Below are positions 51,610-61,172 of a stretch of 64,000 nucleotides of DNA, piece after piece. The notes beneath the pieces were generated by a model. The model searched no databases. It was not told the origin of the DNA and saw nothing but the letters and a program-made list of their open reading frames with translations. A program made the position numbers and the translations under genes. This DNA is from Vreelandella sp031769195. GTDB lineage: Bacteria; Pseudomonadota; Gammaproteobacteria; Pseudomonadales; Halomonadaceae. The DNA lies in the NCBI RefSeq assembly GCF_031769195.1, contig NZ_JAVHNP010000002.1, positions 620,001 to 684,000 of the forward strand, written 5' to 3'. How positions within the stretch are numbered: position 1 is the stretch's first letter; every line of letters begins with the position of its first letter.

Positions 51610-52656
51610 CTAACGACGTTGCCAGCCTGCCGCGTCGATCACGCCCAGAGCCTTTACCATGGCATGCTCCACGCCCGCCGATATCGCTAGCCCCACTTTA
51701 CGGCTAATGGTTTTCGGCGGCTCTAGCTTCACACGGTACACCTGAGCTTGGGCTATGCGCTCTACCAAGTAAGCTTCACTTGTCCCCACGCTATCGACCA
51801 GCTTTTGCTCTAGCGCTTCGCTGCCGTACCAAATTTCACCGGTCGCCAGCGTTTCAATGTCCATATCAGGACGGTGACTGGCCACGTACTGCTTGAAAAG
51901 ACGGTGAGTATTTTCCAAGTCATCAATAAACTTATCGCGCCCCTCTTGGGTATTTTCACCCAAGACGGTCAACGTGCGCTTATATTTACCTGCGGTTAAC
52001 AGCTCCACATCAATATCGTTGCGCTTGAGCAGCCGGTGAATGTTGGGCACCTGTGCTACCACGCCAATGGAGCCAATGACCGCAAACGGCGCCGCCTTAA
52101 TATGGTGAGCGGTGCATGCCATCATGTATCCGCCGCTGGCGGCGACTTTGTCGATACATACGGTGGTCGTCAGCCCTGCTTCACGGAGTCGGTCTAGCTG
52201 CGCAGCCGCCAGCCCGTACGCATGCACCAAGCCGCCGGCGGATTCTAAACGCACGATGACTTCGTCATCCGCATTAGCAACATCAATCACCGCAGAGACT
52301 TCCTGGGCAAACTGCTCAGTGTGCGAAGCTTTAATATCGCCATGAAAATCCAGCACCCATACTTTTTGCGCGCTCTGCGATTCACCTTTCCCCTGTTTCT
52401 CCGCTTTCTGGCGAGCTTTCTCCTCATGACGAAACGCTTTTACCAGCTTTTTACGCGCCCCTTGGGCGGTGGTGGAGACCCGCAGGCGTCGGTTACGCGT
52501 TCGGCGCTGATCATTAAGCGACTCAACGTGCAGTTTTAGGCCATGTTCATTGTTCTCTTTACCACGCAACACCACTAACAACAAAAGTCCGGCGGCCGCC
52601 ATGACCAGCGTCGTTTGCAGTAAGAATGTGCCCATTTCCGCGAGCCATTCGGCCAT
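51610..52656 (-). CDS. sohB: inner-membrane peptidase SohB (S49)
   Basis: 348 residues from the second of two tandem ATGs (better spacing from GAGGAG). One N-terminal membrane helix (about 8-28), then a basic linker and the S49 domain: IDKVAASGGYMMACTAHH with catalytic Ser (about 183), VIGSIGVVAQVPN, and Lys in the KRTLTVLGENTQEGRDKF region. Signal peptide peptidase family; acts on membrane or periplasmic proteins. Single gene. Confidence 0.9.
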   Translation of the reverse strand: MAEWLAEMGTFLLQTTLVMAAAGLLLLVVLRGKENNEHGLKLHVESLNDQRRTRNRRLRVSTTAQGARKKLVKAFRHEEKARQKAEKQGKGESQSAQKVWVLDFHGDIKASHTEQFAQEVSAVIDVANADDEVIVRLESAGGLVHAYGLAAAQLDRLREAGLTTTVCIDKVAASGGYMMACTAHHIKAAPFAVIGSIGVVAQVPNIHRLLKRNDIDVELLTAGKYKRTLTVLGENTQEGRDKFIDDLENTHRLFKQYVASHRPDMDIETLATGEIWYGSEALEQKLVDSVGTSEAYLVERIAQAQVYRVKLEPPKTISRKVGLAISAGVEHAMVKALGVIDAAGWQRR

Positions 52657-52825
52657 CATTCATCTCCTCTTGCTGTGTTTAAACGCTTAAAACGTTTACC
52701 TTTTTTTCTAGGTGGCACGCATAATCTGTACAGGTTGCTCATGAGGCTTGATTAAAACAAATGTTTGAAATAGTCTCACCTTAGGCATTACCTGATGTTT
52801 CCCATTAACGCTTAGGAACCTACCT

Positions 52826-53137
52826 ATGTCATCCAATACGCTTGAAAAGTTGCAGTCCCGTTTTAACCCAGAGGCTGCTAAAGGTATGAATGAGGTTTTC
52901 CAATTTCATTTCTCTGATGCGGGCAGTCACTATCTGGATATTCAGGACGGTACGCTAGGGGTGCATGAAGGCGAACACGATGACCCTTCCGTTAGCTTAA
53001 GCATGAGTACCGAGACGTTGAAAGGCATCATGAACGGTGACATCAACGGCATGACGGCTTTTATGACCGGCAAGCTGAAAGCAACCGGCAACGTCATGCT
53101 GGCCACCAAGCTGACTAGCCTGTTCCCTGGCCAGTAA
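52826..53137 (+). CDS. SCP2 sterol-carrier-domain protein
   Basis: 103 residues. A complete single SCP2 domain: VFQFHFSDAGSHYLDIQDG (about 24-42), VSLSMSTETLKGIMNGDING (about 56-75), AFMTGKLKATGNVMLATKL (about 79-97). Lipid-binding, cytoplasmic, role in bacteria unclear, sometimes linked to fatty acid or ubiquinone functions. Confidence 0.87.
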   Translation: MSSNTLEKLQSRFNPEAAKGMNEVFQFHFSDAGSHYLDIQDGTLGVHEGEHDDPSVSLSMSTETLKGIMNGDINGMTAFMTGKLKATGNVMLATKLTSLFPGQ

Positions 53138-53146
53138 GCGTGTGCA

Positions 53147-53920
53147 TTAGCGCCACTTGGCCAAATGCGTTTCGATCAAGTCTCGCGAAATAGAGTAAGG
53201 CGGCGGCAGCGAAGGTAACTGCCGCGGTGAAAACCACGCGGCGTCGCTAATTTCCACGCCATCAATTTTGATACGCCGTGTGGTGGCTTCAGCAAAGAAG
53301 CCAAACATCAGCGAATGGGGGAAAGGCCACGCCTGACTCTGATGGTAGCGCAGCTGGTCTACATGCACCCCTACCTCTTCAAAGATTTCACGATGCACGG
53401 CCTCTTCAGCCGACTCCCCGGGCTCTATAAAGCCCGCCAGGGTAGAGTAACGACCCGGCGGAAAGCGCGGGCTTCTCGCTAACAGCATGGCTTCGCCACT
53501 GGTTACAAGGGTAATAATACAGGGAGAAATACGCGGGTAGTTGCGATGCCCGCAGGCGTAGCAGTGCATGGCAAACTCTGATTCAAGCTTGGTGGCCTTC
53601 TCACCACAGCGGCCACAAAACCGGTGGTTTTCTAGCCATGCACCGACCTGTAGTGCGGTCGAGAGCAGGCCAAACCAAGAGGCAGGCAGCTCCCCTAACC
53701 ACTGCCGACCGTCAATCCAGTCATCCCCTGGCTTATTTTCTACCAGCAGTGCCACTGGCTCATCGTGCCAGTAGCAAAGCGGCTGCATGTGCTCGTTCCA
53801 GGGCTGAAACGGCTGCAGCGGATTTAGCTCATTGGCCAACGGCGCTGGCGCAATATGACTACGGGAAACACGGATCACCCGCCCTTCCCTGGCATGATGA
53901 GGAATCTCACGTTTAAGCAT
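53147..53920 (-). CDS. nudC: NAD+ diphosphatase / RNA deNADding hydrolase NudC
   Basis: 257 residues. Zinc ribbon with two CxxC pairs (FCGRCGEKA and CYACGHRNYPR, about 99-130), Nudix box GFIEPGESAEEAVHREIFEE (about 166-185), and SQAWPFPHSLM (about 199-209; canonical SQPWPFP). Removes NMN from NADH and NAD-capped RNA. Overlaps the dnaQ stop side by eight bases. Confidence 0.92.
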   Translation of the reverse strand: MLKREIPHHAREGRVIRVSRSHIAPAPLANELNPLQPFQPWNEHMQPLCYWHDEPVALLVENKPGDDWIDGRQWLGELPASWFGLLSTALQVGAWLENHRFCGRCGEKATKLESEFAMHCYACGHRNYPRISPCIITLVTSGEAMLLARSPRFPPGRYSTLAGFIEPGESAEEAVHREIFEEVGVHVDQLRYHQSQAWPFPHSLMFGFFAEATTRRIKIDGVEISDAAWFSPRQLPSLPPPYSISRDLIETHLAKWR

Positions 53921-54662
53921 CGGCAGAGGTACCGTCTAACGACTCTTGGAACCAGCGCAACTGATGCGCTTCGCACTTGGCTTGGTGCGCGGCGCGCTCT
54001 TCAGCGCTGGGGCGTACAACCCGCAGCTGTCCCGGCGTTAACGACAAACGCTGCACCGAGAGCCCTTCGCTGGTTTGGTTTTGCTGTTTTTTATCGCCAC
54101 CGCTATCGGCATCTAGCGTCAACGCCGTTTGGCCACCGGTCATGGCGAGATAAACATCCGCCAGAATTTCGGCGTCTAACAGCGCCCCGTGGAGCACCCT
54201 GTGGCCGTTATCGATATCGTAACGCTTACACAGCGCATCAAGGTTATTGCGCTGGCCGGGGTGCATTTCCCGCGCCATCACCAGGGTATCGAGGATGCGA
54301 CAATGGTCTCGCACCGGCCCAAGCGCTGGCGCTTGGCGGCGCTTGTTGAGCATGCCTAATTCATGGTCGATAAACCCAACGTCAAAAGGAGCGTTGTGAA
54401 TGACCAGTTCGGCCCCTTCAATAAACGCCCAAAACGCATCTGCAATCTCGGCAAAGACAGGCTCATTGGCCACTTTAGCGTCATCAATACCGTGTACCGC
54501 TACGACCTCGGCATCAATGTGGCGCTCTGGGTTGATATATTGATGGTAGCTACGCCCGGTAAACCGCCGGTTGATCATCTCGACCGCACCGATCTCTACC
54601 AGTCGGTGGCCATCCTTTGGATCAATACCCGTGGTTTCCGTATCTAAGATGACTTGGCGCAT
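53913..54662 (-). CDS. dnaQ: DNA polymerase III epsilon (proofreading) subunit
   Basis: 249 residues. Exo I ILDTETTGIDPKDGHRLVEI (about 5-24), Exo II IHNAPFDVGFIDHEL (about 96-110), Exo III HGALLDAEILADVYL (about 160-174): all metal carboxylates present. The C-terminal tail (about 185-249) should carry the alpha-subunit binding part. Start overlaps the rnhA end by 19 bases, the usual rnhA-dnaQ neighbourhood in gammaproteobacteria. Confidence 0.93.
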   Translation of the reverse strand: MRQVILDTETTGIDPKDGHRLVEIGAVEMINRRFTGRSYHQYINPERHIDAEVVAVHGIDDAKVANEPVFAEIADAFWAFIEGAELVIHNAPFDVGFIDHELGMLNKRRQAPALGPVRDHCRILDTLVMAREMHPGQRNNLDALCKRYDIDNGHRVLHGALLDAEILADVYLAMTGGQTALTLDADSGGDKKQQNQTSEGLSVQRLSLTPGQLRVVRPSAEERAAHQAKCEAHQLRWFQESLDGTSADA

Positions 54663-55135
54663 GCCGATCTCCTCTGGTGTTCATCAATGGCTTCGTTCGC
54701 CAGCTCGTCGGCACGCTCATTGCCGGGGTGTCCGCTGTGCCCTTTCACCCAGTGCCACTCCACCTGGTGTCGCTGGGTTTCTTCGTGCAGGGTCTTCCAC
54801 AGTTCCGCATTTTTGACAGGCTGCTTAGCTGCTGTTTTCCAGCCGCGCTTGATCCAGTTGTGAATCCACTGGGTAATGCCCTGGCGCACGTATTGCGAAT
54901 CGGTCCACAGCGCCACTTCGCAAGGCTTATTGAGGGTGCGCAACGCCATAATGGCCGCCATTAACTCCATACGATTGTTGGTCGTATCGGCTTCGTAGCC
55001 TTTTAAGGTTTTCTGATGGGTGCCACTTTCTAAGACAACCCCCCAGCCACCTGGGCCTGGATTACCTCGGCAGGCCCCATCGGTATATACCGTCACCTGA
55101 GGCAGACCCTCGGCGGCTTGCTTACTCACGTTCAC
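54644..55135 (-). CDS. rnhA: ribonuclease HI
   Basis: 163 residues. The four carboxylates are visible: Asp in YTDGACRGNPGPGGWG (about 17-32), Glu in NNRMELMAAIMAL (about 52-64), Asp in WTDSQYVRQG (about 77-86) and Asp in ERADELANEA (about 140-149); the basic handle WIKRGWKTAAKQPVKN is present. Cleaves RNA of RNA:DNA hybrids. Operon with dnaQ and a methyltransferase. Confidence 0.94.
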   Translation of the reverse strand: MNVSKQAAEGLPQVTVYTDGACRGNPGPGGWGVVLESGTHQKTLKGYEADTTNNRMELMAAIMALRTLNKPCEVALWTDSQYVRQGITQWIHNWIKRGWKTAAKQPVKNAELWKTLHEETQRHQVEWHWVKGHSGHPGNERADELANEAIDEHQRRSACAKSS

Positions 55136-55919
55136 TATCCTTTTTTAGACGACGTTGACCTGACGGGTATCGCAACGGAGCGCCGGTGCGAGTGGCACCT
55201 AACGATGACGGCGACACCGGGGCACGCAGCCCAAACTTTACCCGCTGGATCGGTGCATGGCGCTGTTTGCGCTGTGCTTGAATCATATAACTTTCGCCTA
55301 GCGGCAGATTATGCCGACGACCCAGCGCCTCCCAGCGTTCCCCGCAGGAGGTACTCATAGGGCCACGAAAACAGCAATAGTCTACGCGCTCCACCTCAAA
55401 GTCGACAAACGCCAGCCAGTCTTTAAGGCGGTTTGCCGAACGCCACTGGCCGCTCCAGGGAAAGTCTCCCTGCTGCTTTCGCCAGCGCTGACTTAACCCA
55501 TTCAAACCGATGGGATTAAAGCCAAACAGCACTAGCACACCGTTATCCGCCGTGACACGCGCCGCCTCTTGTAACGTGTAATGGGCATCAGACAGGTGTT
55601 CCAGCCAGTGGTGAATTACCACGGTGTCTAGGCAGCGGTCAGGCAGCGCCAGTTGATCGGGTGGACATATGAGAGTTGAGTCACTCTCCGCCAGCGCGAG
55701 GCTGGGGGCCCAACGCACCGGGTGGGCAATCGCCGACATCGTCATCAGTGCTGGCCCCATGCTCATTTCTAAGCTGTGCCCGCCTTTACGGCCTTCTACC
55801 ACCGGGCCTAAGCAGGCGCGCTGCGTTTCCCATAGCGCGCGACCTGCGTCTGTTTGCCAGTATGCCTGCGCGTCTGTCATACGCTGGGCAAGGCGGGTGG
55901 CCTTTGGCGAATTTGACAT
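55122..55919 (-). CDS. class I SAM-dependent methyltransferase
   Basis: 265 residues from ATG 55919. Methyltransf_11-like: LPDRCLDTVVIHHWLEH (about 104-120) and NGVLVLFGFNPIGLNGLSQ (about 142-160). This gene, first in front of rnhA-dnaQ, is the conserved YafS position in gammaproteobacteria; YafS function unknown. The usual glycine-rich SAM loop is weak. Overlaps rnhA by 14 bases. Confidence 0.82.
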   Translation of the reverse strand: MSNSPKATRLAQRMTDAQAYWQTDAGRALWETQRACLGPVVEGRKGGHSLEMSMGPALMTMSAIAHPVRWAPSLALAESDSTLICPPDQLALPDRCLDTVVIHHWLEHLSDAHYTLQEAARVTADNGVLVLFGFNPIGLNGLSQRWRKQQGDFPWSGQWRSANRLKDWLAFVDFEVERVDYCCFRGPMSTSCGERWEALGRRHNLPLGESYMIQAQRKQRHAPIQRVKFGLRAPVSPSSLGATRTGAPLRYPSGQRRLKKDSERE

Positions 55920-55958
55920 AAACGGCGCTTCCCTCCACAGTAACTGCTTTTTAACGAC

Positions 55959-55990
55959 GCTATGCGCCACTTTCAGCGCATAGCAGCGCT
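55959..55990 (+). terminator. orphan terminator-like hairpin in a divergent region
   Basis: GCTATGCGC / GCGCATAGC, nine perfect pairs (55959-55967 with 55976-55984), eight-base loop, followed by AGCG and six T on the plus strand. No plus-strand gene ends here, so it could terminate antisense reading or a short RNA, or be an operator. Confidence 0.5.
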
Positions 55991-56059
55991 TTTTTGAACA
56001 TTTAAGCGTGTTGAATTATTAGGCTTTGTGCACATTTTTCACTTTAAAGGATCTCGCCC

Positions 56060-56827
56060 ATGATGAGCGTGACACCGATTCCCGCCCTAAGCGACAACTA
56101 TATTTGGCTCATCCGTCAGGATACCAGCCAAAGTGTCTGCGTAGTGGATCCCGGTGAAGCTGCGCCCGTCATTGAGTTTCTTGAGCGCGAGTCGCTCACG
56201 CTAGATACCATCTTGATTACTCATCACCATCAAGACCACATTGGTGGCCTTGAAACGCTGGTGAAACGCTACTCCCCCCATGTGATTGGGCCTGACAACC
56301 CCAGTATCAAAGGGATTGATGAGCGCGTGGGTGAAGGTGACCAGGTGCGTATTATGGGCCGCCTGTTTGAAGTGATGGCAACACCTGGCCACACCCTTGA
56401 TCACATTAGCTATTTTACGCCGGGCATTCCTGCGCTGCTGTTTTGCGGTGACACGCTATTTTGCGCCGGTTGTGGACGCTTGTTTGAGGGAACACCAGAG
56501 CAAATGATGACCTCATTGAACCGCTTTGCGGAACTCCCTGAGGATACGCTGGTCTTTGCAGCGCATGAATACACGCAGGCGAACCTGACGTTTGCGCGCG
56601 CTGCTGACCCTGATAATGACGTTGTAATACACGCATTGCAGGAGTGTGAGAAGGCTCGGGCATTAGACCGGCCGACATTACCCAGCACGATAGGACGCGA
56701 GCTGACGATCAACCCCTACCTGCGCGTGGGCATCGATAGCGTGCGCCAAGCGGCAGGCACTCAGGGGGCAAACGACGATGATCTCGCCACGTTCACCACT
56801 CTTCGGGAGTGGAAGAACCGTTTTTAA
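56060..56827 (+). CDS. gloB: hydroxyacylglutathione hydrolase (glyoxalase II)
   Basis: 255 residues (first or second ATG). Metallo-beta-lactamase fold: ITHHHQDHIGG with His55, His57, Asp59 and His60, GHTLDHISYF (third zinc His, about 111), CGDTLFCAGCGRLFEGTPE (about 130-148), AAHEYTQAN. Converts S-D-lactoylglutathione to D-lactate and glutathione. AAAGGA lies upstream. Confidence 0.94.
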   Translation: MMSVTPIPALSDNYIWLIRQDTSQSVCVVDPGEAAPVIEFLERESLTLDTILITHHHQDHIGGLETLVKRYSPHVIGPDNPSIKGIDERVGEGDQVRIMGRLFEVMATPGHTLDHISYFTPGIPALLFCGDTLFCAGCGRLFEGTPEQMMTSLNRFAELPEDTLVFAAHEYTQANLTFARAADPDNDVVIHALQECEKARALDRPTLPSTIGRELTINPYLRVGIDSVRQAAGTQGANDDDLATFTTLREWKNRF

Positions 56828-56856
56828 GAACGCTATCGAATAGACACGAACCCACT

Positions 56857-58083
56857 ATGACCTATCGAACGATTCGCCAGCGCTTATTACTGAGCGCTGG
56901 CAGCACCGTAATAATGGGCCTCTTTTTGGCCGCAGCGGCAAGCTCTCAAGCCTCTGCAACAGACCCTAACCACACCTACACCACCGTCAATGATGTAGCA
57001 ACGGCCGATGGCAACTCCCAAAATGCTCATCGCTTCCATCCAACGGCAATGCATCATCACTTCTGGGAAGCCCTTGTGCTTGAACCCCAGGATGCCTGGA
57101 GTTCATTACGGTCAAGCTTCCAATGGCAGGAAAAAGACCTCCCCGCCGACGCCCAAGCAAGAGTCGATGAGTGGATTGAGTACTACCGCTCTAAACCGCA
57201 AAACATTGCGGCCATTACCGAACGCGCGACTCCATGGCTCGCCTGGATTGCCCAGCAGGTCAGTGACCGAGGGTTGCCTGGCGAACTGGCTTTAATTCCG
57301 TTTGTAGAAAGCTCTTTTGACCCCCAAGCCCGAAGCCACTTGGGTGCCGCCGGACTTTGGCAGTTCATGCCAGGCACTGGCGATGCGTTAGGGCTGGTAC
57401 GTAACGGCAACTATGACGGCCGTTTGGATGTCGTCACCTCCACAGATGCTGCGCTGGATTACCTAGAGATGCAGGCGGATCAGTGGTACGAAGGCGACTT
57501 GATGCTGTCGCTAGCCGCTTACAATGCCGGCGCGGGCACTGTCAATCGCGCACAGCGCCAAGCCCAAAACCAAGGCCTCAGCGGCAAATACTGGGATCTT
57601 TCACTGCCCCACGAAACCATGCAGTACGTGCCCAAGCTGAAAGCCATTGCGACTATCATCAATGATCCCGAAAAGTACGGTGTTAGTCTGCCGGATATCC
57701 ATCCAGACCCCGCATTTGCCAAAGTGCAGTTGGAACAGCCAGTGAGCTTAGCCCAAGCATCACAGCTGCTGGATGTGAGCCAGTCCGCGCTGGCCGAGCT
57801 AAACCCTGGTCTGCTGAACGGCAGCCTCGACCCACGCAGCGCACAAACACTCCTAGTGCCTGAAGAAGTTGATACACAGGTATTAGCTCAGCTTTCGCAG
57901 TCAGACAATACAGCGCTTGCGTCCACCAGCACTCCCGACGTCCATCGCGTTGAACGGGGCGACAATCTTTCCGCTATTGCCGCGCAGTATAATCTTGATC
58001 AGCAAGACTTAATCAGGTGGAATGCCATAGAGCGTCCTGAAGCGCTGCAACCAGGACAGCTGCTGTCGCTTTCTGGTCGGTAG
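56857..58083 (+). CDS. mltD: membrane-bound lytic transglycosylase D-like
   Basis: 408 residues from ATG 56857. Signal peptide to about residue 34 (ASSQASA), no lipobox. SLT domain: catalytic Glu151 in IPFVESSFDP, GAAGLWQFMPGTG (about 163-175), LSLAAYNAGAGTVNRA (about 214-229). One C-terminal LysM (about 364-406; HRVERGDNLSAIAAQYNL). Cuts peptidoglycan with anhydro-muramyl ends. E. coli MltD has more LysM modules, so this is a short form. Follows gloB as in E. coli. Confidence 0.9.
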   Translation: MTYRTIRQRLLLSAGSTVIMGLFLAAAASSQASATDPNHTYTTVNDVATADGNSQNAHRFHPTAMHHHFWEALVLEPQDAWSSLRSSFQWQEKDLPADAQARVDEWIEYYRSKPQNIAAITERATPWLAWIAQQVSDRGLPGELALIPFVESSFDPQARSHLGAAGLWQFMPGTGDALGLVRNGNYDGRLDVVTSTDAALDYLEMQADQWYEGDLMLSLAAYNAGAGTVNRAQRQAQNQGLSGKYWDLSLPHETMQYVPKLKAIATIINDPEKYGVSLPDIHPDPAFAKVQLEQPVSLAQASQLLDVSQSALAELNPGLLNGSLDPRSAQTLLVPEEVDTQVLAQLSQSDNTALASTSTPDVHRVERGDNLSAIAAQYNLDQQDLIRWNAIERPEALQPGQLLSLSGR

Positions 58084-58104
58084 CGCTGCGGCCTTATTAG
58101 TGAT

Positions 58105-58135
58105 TTGGCTTTGTTACTTAATTGGCTTTGTTACT
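58105..58135 (+). repeat. tandem 14-base repeat before yejA
   Basis: TTGGCTTTGTTACT occurs at 58105-58118 and again at 58122-58135 (17-base period), ending 15 bases before the yejA start. Could be a duplicated operator half-site or a replication slip. Confidence 0.7.
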
Positions 58136-58149
58136 ACAGGAAGTTACCA

Positions 58150-60036
58150 ATGCCACGCGGTGTCATGTTGACGAAAATGCTGTTGCTCATAAGCGGCTTA
58201 CTGCTGAGTTTGTCGCTTTTTGCCTCAGAAGAGGGTTCCGAACAGAGCCTTGAGGCCACCGCTGCCGCTCCTGTTGAAACCGTTCACGGGCTGTCGCTGT
58301 ACGATAGCCCAGAACTGCCGGAAGGCTTTGCTTACTTCCCACATGTAAATCCCCTAGCGCCCAAAGGTGGTTCGATCACCCATACCGCGGTGGGCGGCAG
58401 CTTCGACTCTACCAATCCCTTTATCATTCGAGGCACCCCCGCCACCGGGATTCTTCAAATCTACGACACGCTGATGGCCAGCAACCCCGGCGAGCCGTTT
58501 AGTCTCTATGGCTTGTTAGCGAAAGGCGTACGCCTGGACCCTGAGCGTCAGTGGATTGAGTTTGATCTGCGTGAAGAAGCGCGCTTTCAAGACGGCGAGC
58601 CTGTCACCGCTTACGATGTCGTTTTCTCGTTTGATTTACTGCGCGAGCAAGGCAACCCGTTTTACGCCAGCTACTACGCGGGCGTCGAGCGAGTGATCGC
58701 GCTGAACGAGCATCAGGTGCGCTTTGAGTTTAACGATACCGAATCCCGTGAATTGCCGCTGATCGTTGCTCAGTTGCCGATTCTTCCCCGCCATTATTGG
58801 GAGCCTCGCGACTTTAGCTCACCGACCCTGGCGGCTCACCCCGGCTCTGGCCCTTATCGTATTAGCGAGGTAGACCCAGGGCGGCGCATTGTTTACCTGC
58901 GCGATGACAATTACTGGGGTAAAGACCTGCCAGTGAATGTGGGGCGCTACAACATCGACCGAGTGGTGTACGAGTACTACCGAGACCGAGATATCGCTTG
59001 GGAAGCGTTTAAAGCCGGATTAACGGATTTTCGTATTGATGCCCGCGCGGCTACCTGGGCAATAGGCTATGACTTTCCCGCCTACCGTGAAGGCTTGATT
59101 AAACGGATCACCGTTCCCGATGTGAACCCCTCGATGATGCAGGCATTTGTGTTCAACCTGCGGGAAGAGAAGTTCCAAGACCCACGGGTACGGGAAGCCT
59201 TGAGCCTCACGTTTGATTTCCCGTGGCTAAACACCAATATTTTCTACAATACCTACGCGCGCACGGAGAGCTTTTTTCAGAACTCTGAAATGGAAGCCGT
59301 TGGTAAACCTTCAGAGGAAGAGCTTGCGCTGCTGGAACCGTTTCGGGATGAGCTGTTAGCGTCTCACCGCTCCGAGCGACTTTTCACAGATGCCCTACCC
59401 ATGGAACAGCCCGTGGAGCTGCGCGAACGGCTTAGGCGAGCGCTGGATCTTCTGAGCGAAGCAGGCTATCGCGTTGAGGATGGCGTACTGGTCAATGCAG
59501 AGGGTCGCCCACTCTCGCTAGAAGTTCTGCTTTACGACTCTGGCTTAGAGCGCGTCGTGCAACCTATGCTACGTAATATGGCGCGTTTGGGTATTCAAAC
59601 GTCACTGCGCATTGTCGATATCAACCAGTATCTGAATCGGGTGCGGGATTACGACTATGACATGGTGATCAGCCACTTCCCACAGTCAAACAACCCCGGC
59701 AATGAGCAGCGGGATTACTGGACCAGCGCCGCTGCCGAAGCGCCACAAAGCCGTAATCGCATGGCATTGGCTCACCCAGCCGTCGACGCACTGGTTGAGC
59801 AGTTGATTCGTGCGGATGACCGAGAGTCTCTGGATACCATTACCCAAGCGCTTGACCGGGTGCTGCGCTGGGGATTTTATGTCATTCCTCATTATCACTC
59901 GGGCGAGACGCGCATTGCAGTATGGGATAAATTTGGCTACCCAGAGCCGTTTCCTGCCTACGCCATGGACTTAGACGCCTGGTGGGTGGATACCGAGCGT
60001 GAAGCGGCGTTACAGCGCCGACATCGTGGCCGCTGA
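58150..60036 (+). CDS. yejA: YejA-type oligopeptide/microcin C binding protein
   Basis: 628 residues from ATG 58150 with AGGAAG upstream. Signal peptide (about 1-24), then family-5 solute-binding fold: GFAYFPHVNPLAPKGGSI (about 60-77), RGTPATGILQIYDTLM, FQDGEPVTAYDVVFSFDLL, ISHFPQSNNPGNEQRDYW. Feeds peptides to YejBEF. A start of the yejABEF operon, 67 bases after mltD. Confidence 0.92.
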   Translation: MPRGVMLTKMLLLISGLLLSLSLFASEEGSEQSLEATAAAPVETVHGLSLYDSPELPEGFAYFPHVNPLAPKGGSITHTAVGGSFDSTNPFIIRGTPATGILQIYDTLMASNPGEPFSLYGLLAKGVRLDPERQWIEFDLREEARFQDGEPVTAYDVVFSFDLLREQGNPFYASYYAGVERVIALNEHQVRFEFNDTESRELPLIVAQLPILPRHYWEPRDFSSPTLAAHPGSGPYRISEVDPGRRIVYLRDDNYWGKDLPVNVGRYNIDRVVYEYYRDRDIAWEAFKAGLTDFRIDARAATWAIGYDFPAYREGLIKRITVPDVNPSMMQAFVFNLREEKFQDPRVREALSLTFDFPWLNTNIFYNTYARTESFFQNSEMEAVGKPSEEELALLEPFRDELLASHRSERLFTDALPMEQPVELRERLRRALDLLSEAGYRVEDGVLVNAEGRPLSLEVLLYDSGLERVVQPMLRNMARLGIQTSLRIVDINQYLNRVRDYDYDMVISHFPQSNNPGNEQRDYWTSAAAEAPQSRNRMALAHPAVDALVEQLIRADDRESLDTITQALDRVLRWGFYVIPHYHSGETRIAVWDKFGYPEPFPAYAMDLDAWWVDTEREAALQRRHRGR

Positions 60037-60097
60037 GCTGCGCTGGTAACAGCCGCTCACAACTATCGCCTATTTACCTACTTTCGTGGAGTGCGCT

Positions 60098-61171
60098 GTG
60101 GCACGTTATACCCTACGTCGACTGCTGCTGATGATTCCGACGCTGTTCGGCATCATGCTGCTGAACTTCATGATTGTTCAGGCTGCTCCCGGCGGGCCGA
60201 TCGACCAAATGCTGGCTCGTTTTGAAGGCGCCAATGCCATGGCCAGCACTCGGTTGGATATGGGCGGTGCGGATGTCCAGATCAACGATGACTCACGTGG
60301 GGCGCGGGGTATTGACCCACGTTTCATTGAGCAGCTAGAGCAGCAGTTTGGCTTCGACAAACCCGCCCATGAACGCTTTCTGGGCATGATGGCGGATTAC
60401 CTCACCTTTGATTTTGGCACCAGCTTTTTTCGGGATCGGCCCGTGATTGAGCTGATGATTGAACGGCTGCCGGTGTCGATTTCACTCGGGTTATGGACCA
60501 CCCTGCTGGTCTATTTGATTTCGATCCCCTTAGGAATTCGCAAAGCCCTTCGCCACGGCTCGCGCTTTGATGTGTGGACATCAGGCCTAGTGATTGTCGG
60601 CTACGCCATACCGGGTTTTTTGTTCGCGATCCTGTTGATTGTGCTGTTCGCTGGCGGCACCTACCTAGACTGGTTCCCGTTGCGGGGTCTCACCTCTCCC
60701 GACTTTGCCGAGCTTTCCACCTGGGGCAAGGTAAAAGACTACTTTTGGCATATCACGCTACCGGTTATTGCCGCGGCCATTGGTAGCTTCGCCACGCTGA
60801 CCATGCTGACTAAAAACAGCTTCCTCGATGAAATCCATAAGCAGTACGTGCTGACCGCCCGCGCCAAAGGGGCCGATGAGCAGCGCATCCTATACGGACA
60901 CGTGTTCCGCAATGCCATGCTGATTATTATCGCGGGACTACCCTCGGCGATGATCGGTATTTTCTTTACCGGCGCGCTATTGATTGAGGTAATTTTCTCC
61001 CTAGACGGGCTGGGCCTGTTAGGGTTTGAAGCGGTGATGCAGCGGGATTATCCGGTGATTTTCGGTACGCTGTTTCTCTACACCGTAATCGGCCTGCTGC
61101 TTAAGCTGATTTCAGACTTGACCTATGTGTGGGTAGACCCGCGTATCGATTTTGCATCGAGGGAGTCTTAA
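60098..61171 (+). CDS. yejB: YejB permease
   Basis: 357 residues from GTG 60098 (TGGAG upstream), matching the family start ARYTLRRLLLMIPTLFG. Six helices, binding-protein-dependent permease signature around EIHKQYVLTARAKGADEQR (about 242-260). Inner-membrane channel subunit; the extracytoplasmic loop at about 30-90 is characteristic of YejB. Confidence 0.92.
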   Translation: MARYTLRRLLLMIPTLFGIMLLNFMIVQAAPGGPIDQMLARFEGANAMASTRLDMGGADVQINDDSRGARGIDPRFIEQLEQQFGFDKPAHERFLGMMADYLTFDFGTSFFRDRPVIELMIERLPVSISLGLWTTLLVYLISIPLGIRKALRHGSRFDVWTSGLVIVGYAIPGFLFAILLIVLFAGGTYLDWFPLRGLTSPDFAELSTWGKVKDYFWHITLPVIAAAIGSFATLTMLTKNSFLDEIHKQYVLTARAKGADEQRILYGHVFRNAMLIIIAGLPSAMIGIFFTGALLIEVIFSLDGLGLLGFEAVMQRDYPVIFGTLFLYTVIGLLLKLISDLTYVWVDPRIDFASRES

Positions 61172-61172
61172 T

